A stretch of DNA of 64,000 nt from Panaeolus papilionaceus (lineage: Eukaryota > Basidiomycota > Agaricomycetes > Agaricales): the NCBI GenBank assembly GCA_015501605.1, contig JADNRZ010000006.1, positions 868,001 through 932,000 of the forward strand, in the 5' to 3' direction. Below the pieces are notes generated by a model. That model was not told the origin of the DNA and ran no database searches. It was given only the letters and a program-made list of their open reading frames with translations. Shown one piece after another: positions 25,301 to 36,380 of the stretch (positions within the stretch are counted from its first letter, which is position 1; every line of letters begins with the position of its first letter). The position numbers and the translations under genes were made by a program.

Positions 25301-25375
25301 CGGTTGAAGAGGCTTCCAGACAAGCCTGGATTGACCAAAGTAGTTGTCGGAGGCCCCTACAAGTGGTTCAACCAT
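22357..25375 (-). CDS. acetoacetyl-CoA synthetase (acetoacetate-CoA ligase)
   Basis: Fifteen exons, minus strand: 25375-25240, 25183-25083, 25023-24792, 24722-24625, 24557-24355, 24281-24143, 24084-24004, 23941-23817, 23744-23680, 23620-23474, 23408-23370, 23314-23132, 23041-22972, 22839-22572, 22518-22357; 682 aa. The enzyme joins acetoacetate to CoA with ATP in the cytosol and belongs to the ANL adenylate-forming superfamily. Visible motifs are the P-loop [10 protein letters not shown] at about 287-296, the family signature FTTTGWMMW, the ATP motif [16 protein letters not shown] containing the ribose-binding aspartate, [19 protein letters not shown], and the C-terminal catalytic lysine region [14 protein letters not shown]-terminal [17 protein letters not shown] is also typical. 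The intron after the 24084-24004 exon uses a GC donor, needed to keep FTTT-GWMMW in frame. The many small exons are canonical otherwise. Confidence 0.94.
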
Positions 25376-25781
25376 GATATTGTGTGCGGATAAGGTGTAA
25401 ACTGAAGAAAGTTAGGAAGTTAAAGTTGAACTGTTCCAAATTCATCCGGGTTTGCCAGCATCGTGACCAAGTAAAGCGCACGCACGTCGCACAATGAGAA
25501 CCTTTGAAAGTCCGAGGCGACTCAGGCTCAGGCTATCGTCGGCCCGGCGCGTATTTCTATGTTATTCAGGGGCAGAAGCATTCCTGCCAAGGAAACTTGA
25601 TTGGCGCTAAACATTGAACACTTCGACATATGTAGGTGACTGGAATTGGTATAGGGATGTAACTATAGGGTACCAAGTGACGAATAATTAGCTATTTAGA
25701 TGGGTCCTAATAATTGGAAGCCAGAGGGTACTGCCGATATACACCAGTTTTTTTCTCTTTTGGATGGGACGCTTTCCCCAA
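25376..25781. other. intergenic: acetoacetyl-CoA synthetase upstream region
   Basis: This 406-bp spacer separates two minus-strand genes and should hold the acetoacetyl-CoA synthetase promoter. No gene was recognised. Confidence 0.5.
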
Positions 25782-27504
25782 TCATTCGGTGGTATACAGC
25801 CAGAATGCATTCAATGAATCTTGGATAGGTGTATAAATCTTACCGTCGAGCTCGATTAAAAAAGGCACAGGCTCTGCGTACGGGATCCTGAAGTTTCGAA
25901 TGAAACTTCGAAAGCCCTCGTGTTGATTTATCACCTGTGGATGTGGTTCCATGAACTCGATCGAAAGCGTGGACAAGTCAAAGAGCGGCAAAAACGTAAC
26001 CATTATCAGTTTCTAGCGATAGACGTCGGTCAGAGGGTACAGAATACCGAAGAATGAAGGGACTATGTAGTGCTTACAAGAATCTTCGTGTGTAGCTTTC
26101 CTGTGCTGCTAACCAAGCCCTTCAGGATGAGACCTGCCCGTTGTAATTTGCGACAGGCAGAGAACACTTTAGCAATGGATGAAGAAAACGCCCAATTTTT
26201 TGGATGATGACGAGGACCATAAACGATCAGGTCCTCTAAAGACTGACGGTGTTTGGTAATCGCACTGAATAGTCGACTCCCTGCTGCATCTGAGAGCTCG
26301 GCGGAAGCAAAGATATAAAGGTTGGCATGAATATGTAATATCTTGACTCCAGAGTAGCTTTCGAGGTAAGTCAGAAATTCCGTTACGGGTTCGCTAAGTT
26401 GGACCATGTCGAGCTTGATCCCTTCGTTCCTTAAGGCGGTCCACATGCCATTGAGCGTGGACATCCGATCGTCTGAATTATAACCGTACCCTCTTAGACA
26501 GAGGCTTTTGAGATTTCGGAGATGTGTCAGAGTGTGGCTCGTCAAAAGAGGATTGCTTGAACCAAGCAAAATGTAGCGAAGGCGTAATGGCTCAGTAGAC
26601 GCGGGGTAGTGGCGTAAAAGTCGGTTTAATAAATCGTTTTTCCCATCCTCTATGTATCCAAAAGCATCGAGTTCGATGCTTTCGAGGCTCCTGAACTGGT
26701 CAATGACGTTCGAAAGACTACTGAAGTTCGGGTGGTATTGCTCTCCAGGTCCTATTCCTGACAGGCGGATGGTGTTCAGCTGCACCAATGACTCCCAAGG
26801 TACTTGAACGTGTCCACTAGGATTGCCATCCACAGCGTTGTCTGAATAAAAGACATATTCGGTCATATCAAATTGGCGGAGGCTCGGGGATGACTTCAGA
26901 AAGCGTTCAACCTCGGCCTGTACTTTGCGGTCTTCAAATGCGCAATTGGGAAACCATCTGTGGTCGGACTGGAGTAAGTCTTTTCAATTACCTAACAAAT
27001 TCATGACATTTACCTCACGGACTGAACGTTTTTTAAAGCTAATAGTGCAGGGCCTAAAATCCGCCCTATTTCTGCTTCGGCTGCCAAGAGTTCTTCTTCG
27101 TTAATTACTTCGCTGCTTTCATGTGTGTCGCCCCAATGCCTATTTGCTGGAGGCGGGACTCGAGGTGACAATGAACGGATACAAAGCCATTTCGTCAAGC
27201 TTGTGGCGCAACTACGACCTGAAGCCAATAGGCGTAACGTTGACAGCTCTTCAGCGATATTGCTCGCATGGAAGTTGATGGTAATGCTTTGAAGAATGTC
27301 TTGAGCAAATACTCGAGATAGGTGGTGGCATGTGAGACGAAGGTGCTTGAGATCTCGCGGTCTGAGCTGAATAAGCAGGACCATTGACGATATTGTCAGC
27401 ATTGGCCAAAGACAAGCAGTTGGCGAGGATATTACCTTCGTTCCTATGATCGCAAGCAGCTCTAATGGGAGGGCCTTCAGTGCAGATATGTTCTCTAATG
27501 ACAT
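25782..27504 (-). CDS. F-box/LRR-like protein, tandem copy A
   Basis: Exons, minus strand: 27504-27436, 27366-27014, 26957-26078, 26012-25782; 510 aa. The N-terminus ALPLELLAIIGTK followed by RPRDLKHLRLTCHHLSRVF fits an F-box fold (LPxELLxxI ... LxxLRLTC), although tryptophan-type signature residues are weak. The body has leucine-rich strand-turn-helix stretches such as LRLRYILLGSS and LRNLKSLCLRGYG. Such proteins usually act as substrate-binding subunits of SCF ubiquitin ligases; large numbers occur in agaricomycete genomes. Exon number, intron positions and phases match those of the gene directly upstream, so the two are a tandem duplication. The substrate cannot be predicted. The distance to copy B is only about 200 bp. 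Confidence 0.75.
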
Positions 27505-27704
27505 GGATAGTCGCTGCTGGAAGAGTGATGGCCTGGAGATGAGTGTTCGATTTCAAAGGTGCCGCAAACCCGATTGATAAGCATGCCTGCTTGTTCGATG
27601 GTAAGCGAGGCATCACTTTGTCAGGCCTCCAGGGTCACTCTAAACGAAGACAGGGATTTGGAATTCTGAGGTTTATATCCAAGCATACATGAGGCAAGCC
27701 GTAC

Positions 27705-29629
27705 TTAATTCCAATCATTTTCATCATAATCGCCTTCACCATAATCGCCTTCATCATAATCACCATACGAGCCAACTTCCTCTTCGTCATATAACCCATA
27801 TTCTAACTCATGTTCCAACACGTTTTCCAGGTCCCAATCGTCATCCCAGTCCTCATCTAACCCCTCTCCATCTCCATCTGAAAGGTCTTCTATATCATGT
27901 TCTTCGCCCAGCTGGTCGCCGTAATACACCCAACACGAACCATTCGAATTTGGGGCAGGTTCAAGCACTCTCGACGAAAATTTAATGGAGAAGGGTTTGC
28001 GCTGGCGGATTGGAAGCTGGAAGGACCTAATGAAGGCCCTGACCCCGTTATAGATTGCGGGCGAATAATCCATGGGATGATACCCTGTTTCTATGCCTTG
28101 TTCACACTCGATCTCTAGCAATTGTAGACATGGAAGGGACATAAATGTTTCCATAAGCCGGGGCTATATACATCATTTAAATCTGGTTTAGCTTCTGACG
28201 CCTGTGTTTCATAGCATGGAACGAATAGCTTACCATCTCTCCGACAACAAGTTGTCGGTCCACATAGGATGTTTCCGTCACAACAACGAGAGCGTTTCGA
28301 AGCCTTGTCATTTTGGACCAAATCGGAGCATTGCTAATGTTGAATGTCCAATCTCCTTTTTGACCGTAGGAGACACGAAGGCTCTCGAGCGAGGAAGCAT
28401 GGCCATGGATTACGTCGTAAAACCGACGAGCTGCCGCATTTGCTAGCTCTGTGGACCATTCGTCAAAAAACCCGAAAACGTTGACTTTCATCACTTTCAA
28501 CCCGGTGTAATTCTCCAGATAAGAGAAAAGTTCAGCCGGAGCGTCCGTGATATCCAGCTGATGAAGTTGTATATTAGCCTCCTTCAAGGCGCTGTAAAAA
28601 TCATTCAGCACTGTCAAGCGACGTTGGGGGTCCGATGAAAGGTAATGTTGTCCTGTTAAGGTCAGGTGGGTGAGGCAACGAAGGTGGCGCAGCAGTGGGG
28701 TGGTAAGAACGGGTATGGTTGAGCTGAGGCTAAGAGAATTGAGACGCAAGGGGGGATTTGAGTCCGGGTAAGTCAGAAATAAGCTACCAAGTAAATCCCG
28801 AGGTTCTCCGTCGTACGGCTGAGTATCAGAGAGCGATATGCAGTCGAGATCCTTGTACAGTGCGATATTCAGAGCTAGACGTTGAAAATTAGGCATTCCA
28901 TATCTAACATCAAAACCAGACCATTCAATGCTAGTTATCTGGCTCATGTTCTCGAAAGGCAACAGTAACCCAGGTGCGTCATCCGGGCGAGTTGGAACAC
29001 TTTCCTCCCAATACGTTGTTATGTTGAAATCGAAAGACCGGAGGCTGGTGCAAGCCTTGAGGAATGTTGACAACGTTGAATATATCCAGCGCTCATTAAC
29101 ACGACTATGAGCCTCCGTATTCTGATGCCAACTATATAGACATAATAATAAGATTCCTGCTAACACGAAGACTACGCCACACGCACCAAAATGACTCAAC
29201 GCTCCGCAACGATAAAAGGGCTTTCTCAAGGTTCTCTCTGATTTCTGCTTCTACAGCCAAAACTTTGTCCTCTCCATCTAAGGTTGAATCTGGGCAGTAC
29301 CTGGACAAACGCGGGGAAAGGGACCCGATGTGCAGTGTTTTCGTTACGTGGCTAGCATGACTTTTTCCAGAGGCCAAACGACGGAGCATTGACAATTGGC
29401 GTTCATAATTCGCCGTGTTTATGTGAAATTTGAGGAAACTCAAGACACAAGGCGCAAAGGTGGCAGAGAAATCCTTGCAAGTTAGACGGAGCTGCTTGAC
29501 ATCGGTTAGCGAGATCTACAACATATGATTAGGGGTTATAATGATTGTTCAGAATAGCAACTCTTAAAAACATACATGCTCCCCGATGGCGCCCAGAAGT
29601 TCGTTGGGTAATGTCGTAAAATTTTGCAT
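27705..29629 (-). CDS. F-box/LRR-like protein, tandem copy B with acidic tail
   Basis: Exons, minus strand: 29629-29576, 29515-29187, 29131-28234, 28163-27705; 579 aa. It starts MQNFTTLPNELLGAIGEH, then TDVKQLRLTCKDFSATF, an F-box-like N-terminus parallel to copy A. Shared blocks include LRRLASGKSHASHVTKTL versus LRLLASGRSCATSLTKWL in copy A, and the same splice phases. Leucine-rich segments follow, for example LRHLRCLTHLTLTGQHYL. Unlike copy A, it ends in a strongly acidic tail of about 60 residues with repeated Gly-Asp-Tyr-Asp/Glu units, encoded by a short tandem repeat. The function is probably adaptor-like, as for copy A. The gene is divergent from MID1. Confidence 0.75.
27707..27795. repeat. 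short tandem repeat encoding an acidic GDY-type tail
   Basis: An approximately 18-nt unit (variants of CATAATCGCCTTCACC) is repeated about three to four times with small changes. Read on the minus strand, it encodes the Asp/Glu/Gly/Tyr-rich C-terminus of F-box copy B. Being coding and in multiples of three, length changes would keep the frame. Confidence 0.7.
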
Positions 29630-30176
29630 GATGGGTGTAAGGGTTTCTTGGGAATACGGGTGGGTTGAAGGGTAGGTGAATCGGTTGGGCGATTGTAATT
29701 ATCTTGGTGAAAGAAATCAAATTGGATCACCCCCTAGCGACTTTGCTTGTGTTTGGACCACTTTCAGACAATAACCACCCTCGCTTCGAGCACATGCTCG
29801 TATCGTTCAAATTTAATTCAATAAACGGACTAAAAAGCTAAACTGTATAACGAAGTATCTCTGGTTAATGTCGGTTATTGGACCATTTGCATTGTGATTC
29901 AAGCCCAAGTCATTGTCTGTGTGCAATCTGCCATCAGCCATGAACAGTACAACGTTCTAAAGACATGCTTTGAAAACTCAATGCACTTGACCTCCTTGAA
30001 TTGGTCGGCTCGATGACCGTTTTTGTTGTACCAAAGCTCTTGCATTGCGAACAAACCAAAGTGGTTGCACGTCAAGAATCCACTGATCTGAATCTAGCAA
30101 AGGAAAATCCCACTTGCACAGCCACATGAACCCTTTTCTGTTAGTGACGACGACGGCGGTCGTGTAAATTCTTGCC
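29630..30176. promoter_or_regulatory. divergent promoter region, F-box copy B / MID1
   Basis: This 547-bp spacer lies between two start codons on opposite strands and should contain both promoters. No gene was recognised in it. Confidence 0.5.
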
Positions 30177-31748
30177 ATGCTCCCTGAATCACTATTACTC
30201 CTTCTAACATCAGCTATAGCTCTTGCTCAGAGCAGACAAGAATTACCGCTCAACACTATCTCGTCATTCGTTACCCAGAGACTACCGAATCCAGCATCTT
30301 TTTCAATACCAGCAGAAGAACAACTATTCATCAGCATTGCACTATGTTCAGACTCGGCTTCACCTCGATTTTTTGTTACAAATTCAAGCAACTCCGATAC
30401 TTTAGATGATCCAGGGCCTGGTGGGATAAGTGCTTTTGAAATTGTCTTGGATCATGGGCAAGGCAATTGGACAGGAAGATTCGCAAACGGAGGCATTCTA
30501 GGAGTTCAACGGGACGGAAGTAGTGAATTTTCCTTCGACATAGGTTTATCGACAAGTGGTACGTCCAATTGATCTATCGAACTTGAATACGATCGTTAAA
30601 CTGGTCATGAAATAGCTTTGTTCCATCAAACAGTTGACATCCCGTTCTTCGGTGATTCTACATCCAACCAGGCGCTTATATTTTCAAGGCAGTTCCAGGG
30701 CATAGACATCAACAAACCGACATATCCCAATTATACACTACCTGCAGCCAACCTCTCTCAACCACCTTTGCCTGCTAATCCCCCCAACCTCACGTTAATC
30801 ATGGCAGAGACAAGTTCTGGCCTGGTGAATGTCCCTCACACAGGATGTTCGCTCTCATCTCGCACTACAGCAGGGACTATCAGAAATGAGACCTTTTGGG
30901 CCCGCGAAGTAAATTCTTGGAGGAAAGAGTTTCTTATTACCGGGCTGAATCCCTCAACCAATTACACTGCATTCGTTATCGAAGACAACACCAAAGTTAG
31001 CGGTCCCATATATTTCGCCACAAAATCATGTAAGAAAGAATTAACGACGTATATCTTCATCAAGCTAATATTTACCCCAGCTGGATTCTCTTGTCCTCTC
31101 GTCCACTCTCTTCCCTATTGTCCAGGAGTTGCATACGCCGTCCCGTTGCCACCACCGCCTGCAGGCAGTATTGCATACGATAGTACAAATCTCCCTGACG
31201 CAGTGTCCGAACCCCTCATCTCGTACATGGCGAACTTTACCACCTCCCTAACGACATTTGCATGTGGACGGGATTGGTACTCCCCTCTAGTCGGTTGCGA
31301 CGATTGCCAACGCGAGTATCGAAAATGGCTTTGCGCCATCTCGTTTACGAGGTGCAGTGAACCCAGCCCGTCCAACCCCAATGGCTTTACCGCTACGCCC
31401 GCAGAACCAAGCGCAACAGGCGTGTTTGCCACTGCCAGACCAGGCCCTGATGGTGCCCAACGTGTGCTGTCCGCTTTGCGCCCCCAAGAGACGCGAGATC
31501 CACCACGGAATCCATTTTTACCACCCATGGGCTCACCTTACATGATGCTCCAACCTTGCCTTGAAATGTGCAACGCAGTAGATCGCGCGTGCCCTCCTTT
31601 CATAGGTTTCAAATGCCCGACTAGTAATTTCAATGCTGGTGCGAGCTATGGTGTTGGATATATCGACAGTCAAGATGGAGGCAGGGATCAAGGCTTAACA
31701 GGAGTGGCACAAGACAGATGGGGCAACGTATGGTGCCAGATGATCTAG
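30177..31748 (+). CDS. MID1: MID1-type stretch-activated calcium channel subunit
   Basis: Exons: 30177-30558, 30616-31029, 31081-31748; 487 aa. MID1 is the secreted or membrane-bound regulatory partner of the Cch1 calcium channel at the plasma membrane and is needed for calcium entry on mating, stress and wall damage. It begins with a clear signal peptide (MLPESLLLLLTSAIALAQS). The central part carries many N-x-S/T sites. The C-terminal half has the family cysteine-rich region: FACGRDWYSPLVGCDDCQ, then REYRKWLCAISFTRC, LQPCLEMCNAVDRACP and a final WGNVWC. Two introns of 57 and 51 nt keep frame. The second intron is itself free of stops, so retention would insert 17 residues (TCKKELTTYI...). 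Confidence 0.92.
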
Positions 31749-31927
31749 GTCACTGTCGGAGCAAGTCCTGCTAACAGATTCTACATCTAATCCTTTAAGT
31801 ACATTAATATTGATCGTCTAACTTTCGCGGATTTTCCAATTTATCTATTCCCACAATATGTACATTCGCCACACTTATCCCATATTTATGAGGTCAATGC
31901 TCTATTACAACGATTTTGATTTTTTTT

Positions 31928-32569
31928 TCACAATCCACACACCATCCACTTTTCACCTGATTCGTCCACCGATCCTGCCGTGACGAAGCCCGCACTTCGG
32001 TATAGACTGCTAGCAGCAACGTTTCCTGTATGGACTTTCAAAACAACGACCTTCTGCCTTTCTTTGTCTCCGGTTCCAAGAGAGTAGACAACCTGGATAG
32101 CGCGTTCGACGAGTGCTTTTCCAACACCCATACGACGTGAGTCTGGATGGACCCACATCCCAACAATCATGTAGACTTCTACCTCATCTTTCTCCTCGCG
32201 AGAGGCAAGCTCAGGCGGATATGGGTCCACTGGGGGTATTGCTTTGATCATCTCAGGCCAGAGAATACAAATGGTGCCCATCCAAGGTTCGTTGGATGTT
32301 TCTTCATCTGATGAATTCCAGCCAGGGTATGTGGGCTTGTTGCGTGTTTTAGATATGTCTAGGTGTGTTGGCGTCGCGAATATAATTCGCCTAGCTTGAC
32401 CATTAACTCTGTCAAACCAAGTCTCGGGAGTGAACATACATTCCCTCGCGTATGTGGAACCAAATGCCTCCGGGTTGGTGTATAAACCTGATAACCTGAT
32501 GCGCTTATAGTCGTTGATTTGGGCGCGAGTTGCATTTGGGGGTAGCTCAGAAATTGTGAAGCTTTCCAT
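31928..32569 (-). CDS. GNAT-family N-acetyltransferase
   Basis: A single uninterrupted frame of 213 aa. The acetyl-CoA-binding motif A is clear: VGMWVHPDSRRMGVGKALVE, with the R-x-x-G-x-G/A signature, followed by a VLKVHTGNVAASSLYRSAGF motif B segment typical of GNAT enzymes. The N-terminal part has IRLSGLYTNPEAFGSTY, commonly seen in fungal GNATs related to small-molecule or protein acetyltransferases. The substrate cannot be deduced. The gene is convergent with MID1, stop codons about 180 bp apart, and lies downstream of peptidyl-tRNA hydrolase. Confidence 0.88.
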   Translation of the reverse strand: MESFTISELPPNATRAQINDYKRIRLSGLYTNPEAFGSTYARECMFTPETWFDRVNGQARRIIFATPTHLDISKTRNKPTYPGWNSSDEETSNEPWMGTICILWPEMIKAIPPVDPYPPELASREEKDEVEVYMIVGMWVHPDSRRMGVGKALVERAIQVVYSLGTGDKERQKVVVLKVHTGNVAASSLYRSAGFVTAGSVDESGEKWMVCGL

Positions 32570-32949
32570 TGTGAGGTATCCTAGCTGAAGGCCTTGATGG
32601 GGTTGAAGGCGAAGGAGGGTCTAAACAGAAAGAACTGAATGACTCGAAGTTGATGCGCTGGTCATATATTTGGAATTTTGACGTGAAACCAGATTGACCA
32701 ATCAATGGCCATCTACAATATAGTCAATAGTTACATTGGCAACTCTACATATCGTATATGATGTGGTACGGATCAGCATCAGCGAGCAGGTGACCGTCTG
32801 CATCAGAGAATGCTCCGCAGATGACAGAAAGCGATATAACATCCATAGTGTGCAATATTACCGAGGAATCTATACATAAGCCAACTGTGAGTACATCAGC
32901 CAAAAGATATGTCGGCGAATGAAGCGGCTTACATTTGACAAGAATGGAA
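32570..32949. other. intergenic between GNAT and peptidyl-tRNA hydrolase
   Basis: This 380-bp spacer holds the GNAT promoter and the 3' end of the hydrolase gene. A 71-codon frame on the minus strand has no recognisable motif. Confidence 0.5.
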
Positions 32950-33640
32950 TTATCCAGCATTCTTTTTGGCTATCCTTTGGATTTCATTCAAGACAAGGTC
33001 AACACCTTCGTTATTCCAAAATTGTTTTTCATGCGAAGACAATCTCTGCATAACATAGTCAGCAGCATCAGTCTGGTCTCGTCCGATGCCTAAACGGAAG
33101 CGATAAAACCCCAATTCTCCTCCTAAAGCAGATATTATGCTTTTAACGCCGTTGTGGCCATTAGCAGAGCCGGCAAGCTTGACGGAAAGCGATGTAACCC
33201 TGTGGGACAGAGAGTCGGTTAAGACGATCATTGAGGACGGCTCCACGCATGCTGTTTGCCTAAAAGCAGCCACAATTGGACGTCCAGAAATATTCATGAG
33301 CGCCTCTTTGAACGGAGTTGCATGGTGATATTCAGAATTTATTTCTTTCGTCGATGACAAATTATGACGCTCACTGGACTTGTAGAGAGTAAGGTCCACA
33401 GTGGTGTCTCCAATAAACACCTCACCCGTGGAAATAAAGCCATCGCGGGTGGGGCGCATGCGTAGGCCAAGTCTCTCAGCTAGCGCATCAACGACGAGCT
33501 GGCCAATGCTAATAACAAATAAAAAGTTGGTGAGAACCGGCGGATAAAACCACTTCAAATTTTTACCTGTGTCTTGTGTTGGGGTAAGGAAGGTTACCGA
33601 GACCTGCTATGAACAACCTGGGTACCGAGTATACTGTCAT
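32950..33640 (-). CDS. PTH1: peptidyl-tRNA hydrolase (bacterial Pth type)
   Basis: Exons, minus strand: 33640-33567 and 33508-32950; 210 aa. The enzyme releases peptides from prematurely dissociated peptidyl-tRNA; the eukaryotic Pth1 form is usually mitochondrial. The N-terminus IAGLGNLPYPNTRHSIGQ contains the catalytic histidine (His24). Other Pth signatures are VLTDSLSHRV, corresponding to the catalytic aspartate loop, and KLAGSANGHNGVKSI, the conserved G-x-x-x-H-N-G motif. The end (RLGIGR, DAADYVMQRL) also matches. No obvious targeting peptide precedes the catalytic domain in this model; an upstream exon was not found. Confidence 0.93.
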
Positions 33641-33941
33641 TTCTTGTTATTAGAGTAGTTAATGTTAAGAAGAGGTCAGTTAATCATAATGAAGACCAAA
33701 AGGTTTATAAGTAAATTAAGAAAATGACTTGGTTCGAATACAGCACCGGAGTTGAGTGCTATAAAGTGAAATTGAATTCGGATCAGGAACCTTAGAATAG
33801 GTTGAATTGATTAGTCATCAAGAGTAACTGTCGCACCTGATTTTTTATTTATCGTTGCCATCAATTATTTCTGGCTCTCGTCTCATTTCTCCTCTTTCAC
33901 TCCTTTCAACCCTCCTTTCCCTTTCGTCGCTCTCAACAACA
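33641..33941. promoter_or_regulatory. divergent promoter region, PTH1 / PAQR
   Basis: This 301-bp spacer separates the start codons of two divergent genes. The right half is pyrimidine-rich just before the PAQR start (CT-rich track at about 33880-33940), a common feature near fungal transcription starts. Confidence 0.5.
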
Positions 33942-36026
33942 ATGTCGAAAAAGGTAGCGACCGATAATACTCAAAAGGTCGCGACAATGTCTGTAGTCGC
34001 AACCGCTAGGTCTGCACCAGGATCAAATGTTCGCGCCCGTATAACTCGCAGGCTCTCGACATCATCAACGCCAATGACGCCAATGAAGGTTTGCAGGTCC
34101 TTATCACATTCGCTGGAAGCCCTGGACCTTTCTTCAGCTTCGCCCACGCAAACTTTGGCTTCTCTTCGTTATCTGGTCCTTTCGTATCTGGCTTACTTGG
34201 AGCGGAAGCTCTCAGAGATCGAATCTCCTGAGTTTGAACCATGGTCAGAGGAAGGAGAGTATGGTACTGAAGATGAAAAGCCATGGGTACACACGGCTTT
34301 GGAAATGCTCGAACGCATCAGAGAGGACGTTTGTTCTCACCTCCCCGAAATTCATTTTGCGGACCTTTCTTCCATGGAGGAGTTCCTCAGGTCGCATCTA
34401 CCAGACCTCCACGACGTTCGTTCTCATCTACCAGAAATGCCACATCTCCCAGATATGGCAGACATGCGCTCCCATCTTCCGGATATGCCTCCCCTTCCGG
34501 ACATGACAGACATGCGTTCGCATTTACCTGATATGCTCACCCTACCTGATATGGACGACATGCTTTCCGATATGCGACACAAACTTAACGATGTCCGAAC
34601 CCGCTTTCAGGAATTAGACTTCCAGCATCACTTTACTTACATCCCTACTCTCACCGCCCACCTCGAGAACCTCAAATCCCACCTCTCCAACTCGGAGGTT
34701 GGTACCGAAATTTCATTCGGTCCAAGCAATGTTCTATCAGATCTGCTTAAATCCGTTCTGGAATCCGATGTTGCGCAAGATATTATAAACTCGGCTCCAG
34801 ACGCGCTCGAGCAAGGTGAACACATGCTGGAGGCCGCCGCGTTAGAGGTTGCTATGGCTGTCAAGCGTTCCTTACAGGGCATGCATCTCATCAAGTATTC
34901 CGACTTGCCTCATCCTTGGAAGAACAATCCCTTTGTCGTCCATGGTTATCGGTAAGCACTATGTCTAACATCTATTGGAACCCATCTCATATATATTTCT
35001 AGTTTTATACCTATAGAACGCTGGCCTCTACTTCTCCTGTCAGTTTTCAAACTGCACAACGAGACATGTATGTATTTCCCTTGCCGAGTATTCTCATCCA
35101 ACTTATGATCTCTCAGTGAACATACACACCCACCTCATTCCTTTCCTCCTATGGGCAATCAACCTCCTTCCGTTGTTCAATAACCGACACACGTTCGACA
35201 CCCCCGAGATACTCTTTATGTCCTTTGCCCTACTCTGTTTGCTAAGCAGCGCTTTGTGGCACACGATGTCGGGTTGTGCGGATCATCGCAGTATGGAAAT
35301 GTGCGCTAGGATAGACTATGTTGGTATTGGATGGTTAGTGACATCAACAGAGTGTATATTCCCTTCACTGAAGGTTTTTGTAGGCTGATCAGCGCCAGTG
35401 TTGGAACAGTTGTGCACTACGGCTTCCGATGTCACCCAGATATTGGACATTGGTTCCTTGGTCTCTGTTTTGCGACGGGCCTTGCTGGAAACATCTTCCC
35501 CTTCATGGACTGGTTCAACCAACACGAGTATCGGGTATGTCCTTTTCGAATAGGAAGATTGAGAAGCCGCCAGACACTAAGACCTCACTAGTACTACCGC
35601 ATTGCCTTCTTCTTGACCTTGGCATTTTCTGGTATTGGACCAGCCGTGGCACTATCATTCCTTCATTCGAAAGCGGAGATGCATGCCTTTGCCTGTGAGT
35701 TTAAAAAAACGGGCTCTAATGTTACTTTATCTAATTGAGGCTTTGCAGCACCCGTCTATCCTTCACTCTTGTCGTACCTTGTTGGACTGTTTTTCTATGC
35801 TGCACACTTCCCAGAACGTGTGTTGCCAGAGGGCGTTCGCCGTCGACTGGATATGATTGGCGGAGGTATGACTCCCATCACATGTTGATGAACACATGTT
35901 CTAACTCAGACCCCGTTAGGATCTCATGCCATTTGGCACTGCTTTATTGTCTTGGCTGTGAGCCAGCATAAGTCGGCTATCCAGAGCATGAAGGCAGGAA
36001 TTCAGTGCAGCAGTGGCCTCCATTGA
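33942..36026 (+). CDS. PAQR / hemolysin-III family receptor-like membrane protein with long N-terminal extension
   Basis: Exons: 33942-34951, 35003-35067, 35117-35333, 35384-35534, 35592-35694, 35749-35865, 35920-36026; 589 aa. The C-terminal 240 residues are a seven-span PAQR domain (adiponectin receptor / yeast Izh relatives, often zinc-dependent hydrolases or sterol-lipid regulators). Markers are HNETLNIHTHLIPF, SSALWHTMSGCADHRS, RIDYVGIGWL and the C-terminal zinc site GGGSHAIWHCF. The first 340 residues form an unusual soluble extension with a repeat region near residues 131-210 made of SHLPDM-type units, followed by an amphipathic, helix-rich segment. The first ATG in the frame is 33942 (MSKKVATD). 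Ancestral PAQR proteins are usually about 300 residues, so this is roughly twice the normal length. Confidence 0.9.
34335..34575 (+). repeat. coding tandem repeat (RSHLPDM... LPDMxDM units)
   Basis: Within the PAQR gene, units of about 15-16 codons read RSHLPDMPxLPDMxDM, with two to three well-conserved copies and flanking half-units (RSHLPDLHDV, RSHLPEMPHLPDMADM, RSHLPDMPPLPDMTDM, RSHLPDMLTLPDMDDM). The pattern suggests a short amphipathic helix-turn unit that has expanded in frame. Confidence 0.85.
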
Positions 36027-36380
36027 CCTTTGTTGGATTTAAACATTATACTCTTTATTTCATAGCATTTGCATTCACATACATATCTCCACGTACCGTT
36101 CATGGTACAACATCAAAAATACCCAACATAGTTTAAGACCACACACACTTTATTTCTAATCACGACCTTATTACGTAGAATGATTGGTGTTTCGATATTT
36201 TAAGTATCGGGCGCTTGATATAACTAATGTATCCCACGAGTTTTGGAAGTCGCTGACTCTGATGAATAGAGGTCTGGGTTTTCCCGTGGCTAAAAGTAAA
36301 TATAATTGAAAACAGACTAATCACAATCAGTGTGCAACTTATTACGTAGACCTAAGTACAAATATATATAGATGGGAGAA
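36027..36380. other. intergenic, between convergent 3' ends
   Basis: This 354-bp spacer lies between the PAQR stop and the 3' end of the epimerase relic. It is AT-rich and has no recognisable gene. Confidence 0.5.

Noticed and set aside
32745..32960. 71-codon minus-strand frame downstream of PTH1
   Set aside because: It overlaps the PTH1 stop region, has no motif and is likely untranslated sequence.
33728..33742. GGTTCGAAT string resembling a tRNA T-loop
   Set aside because: No matching acceptor stem, anticodon arm or D-loop is present around it.
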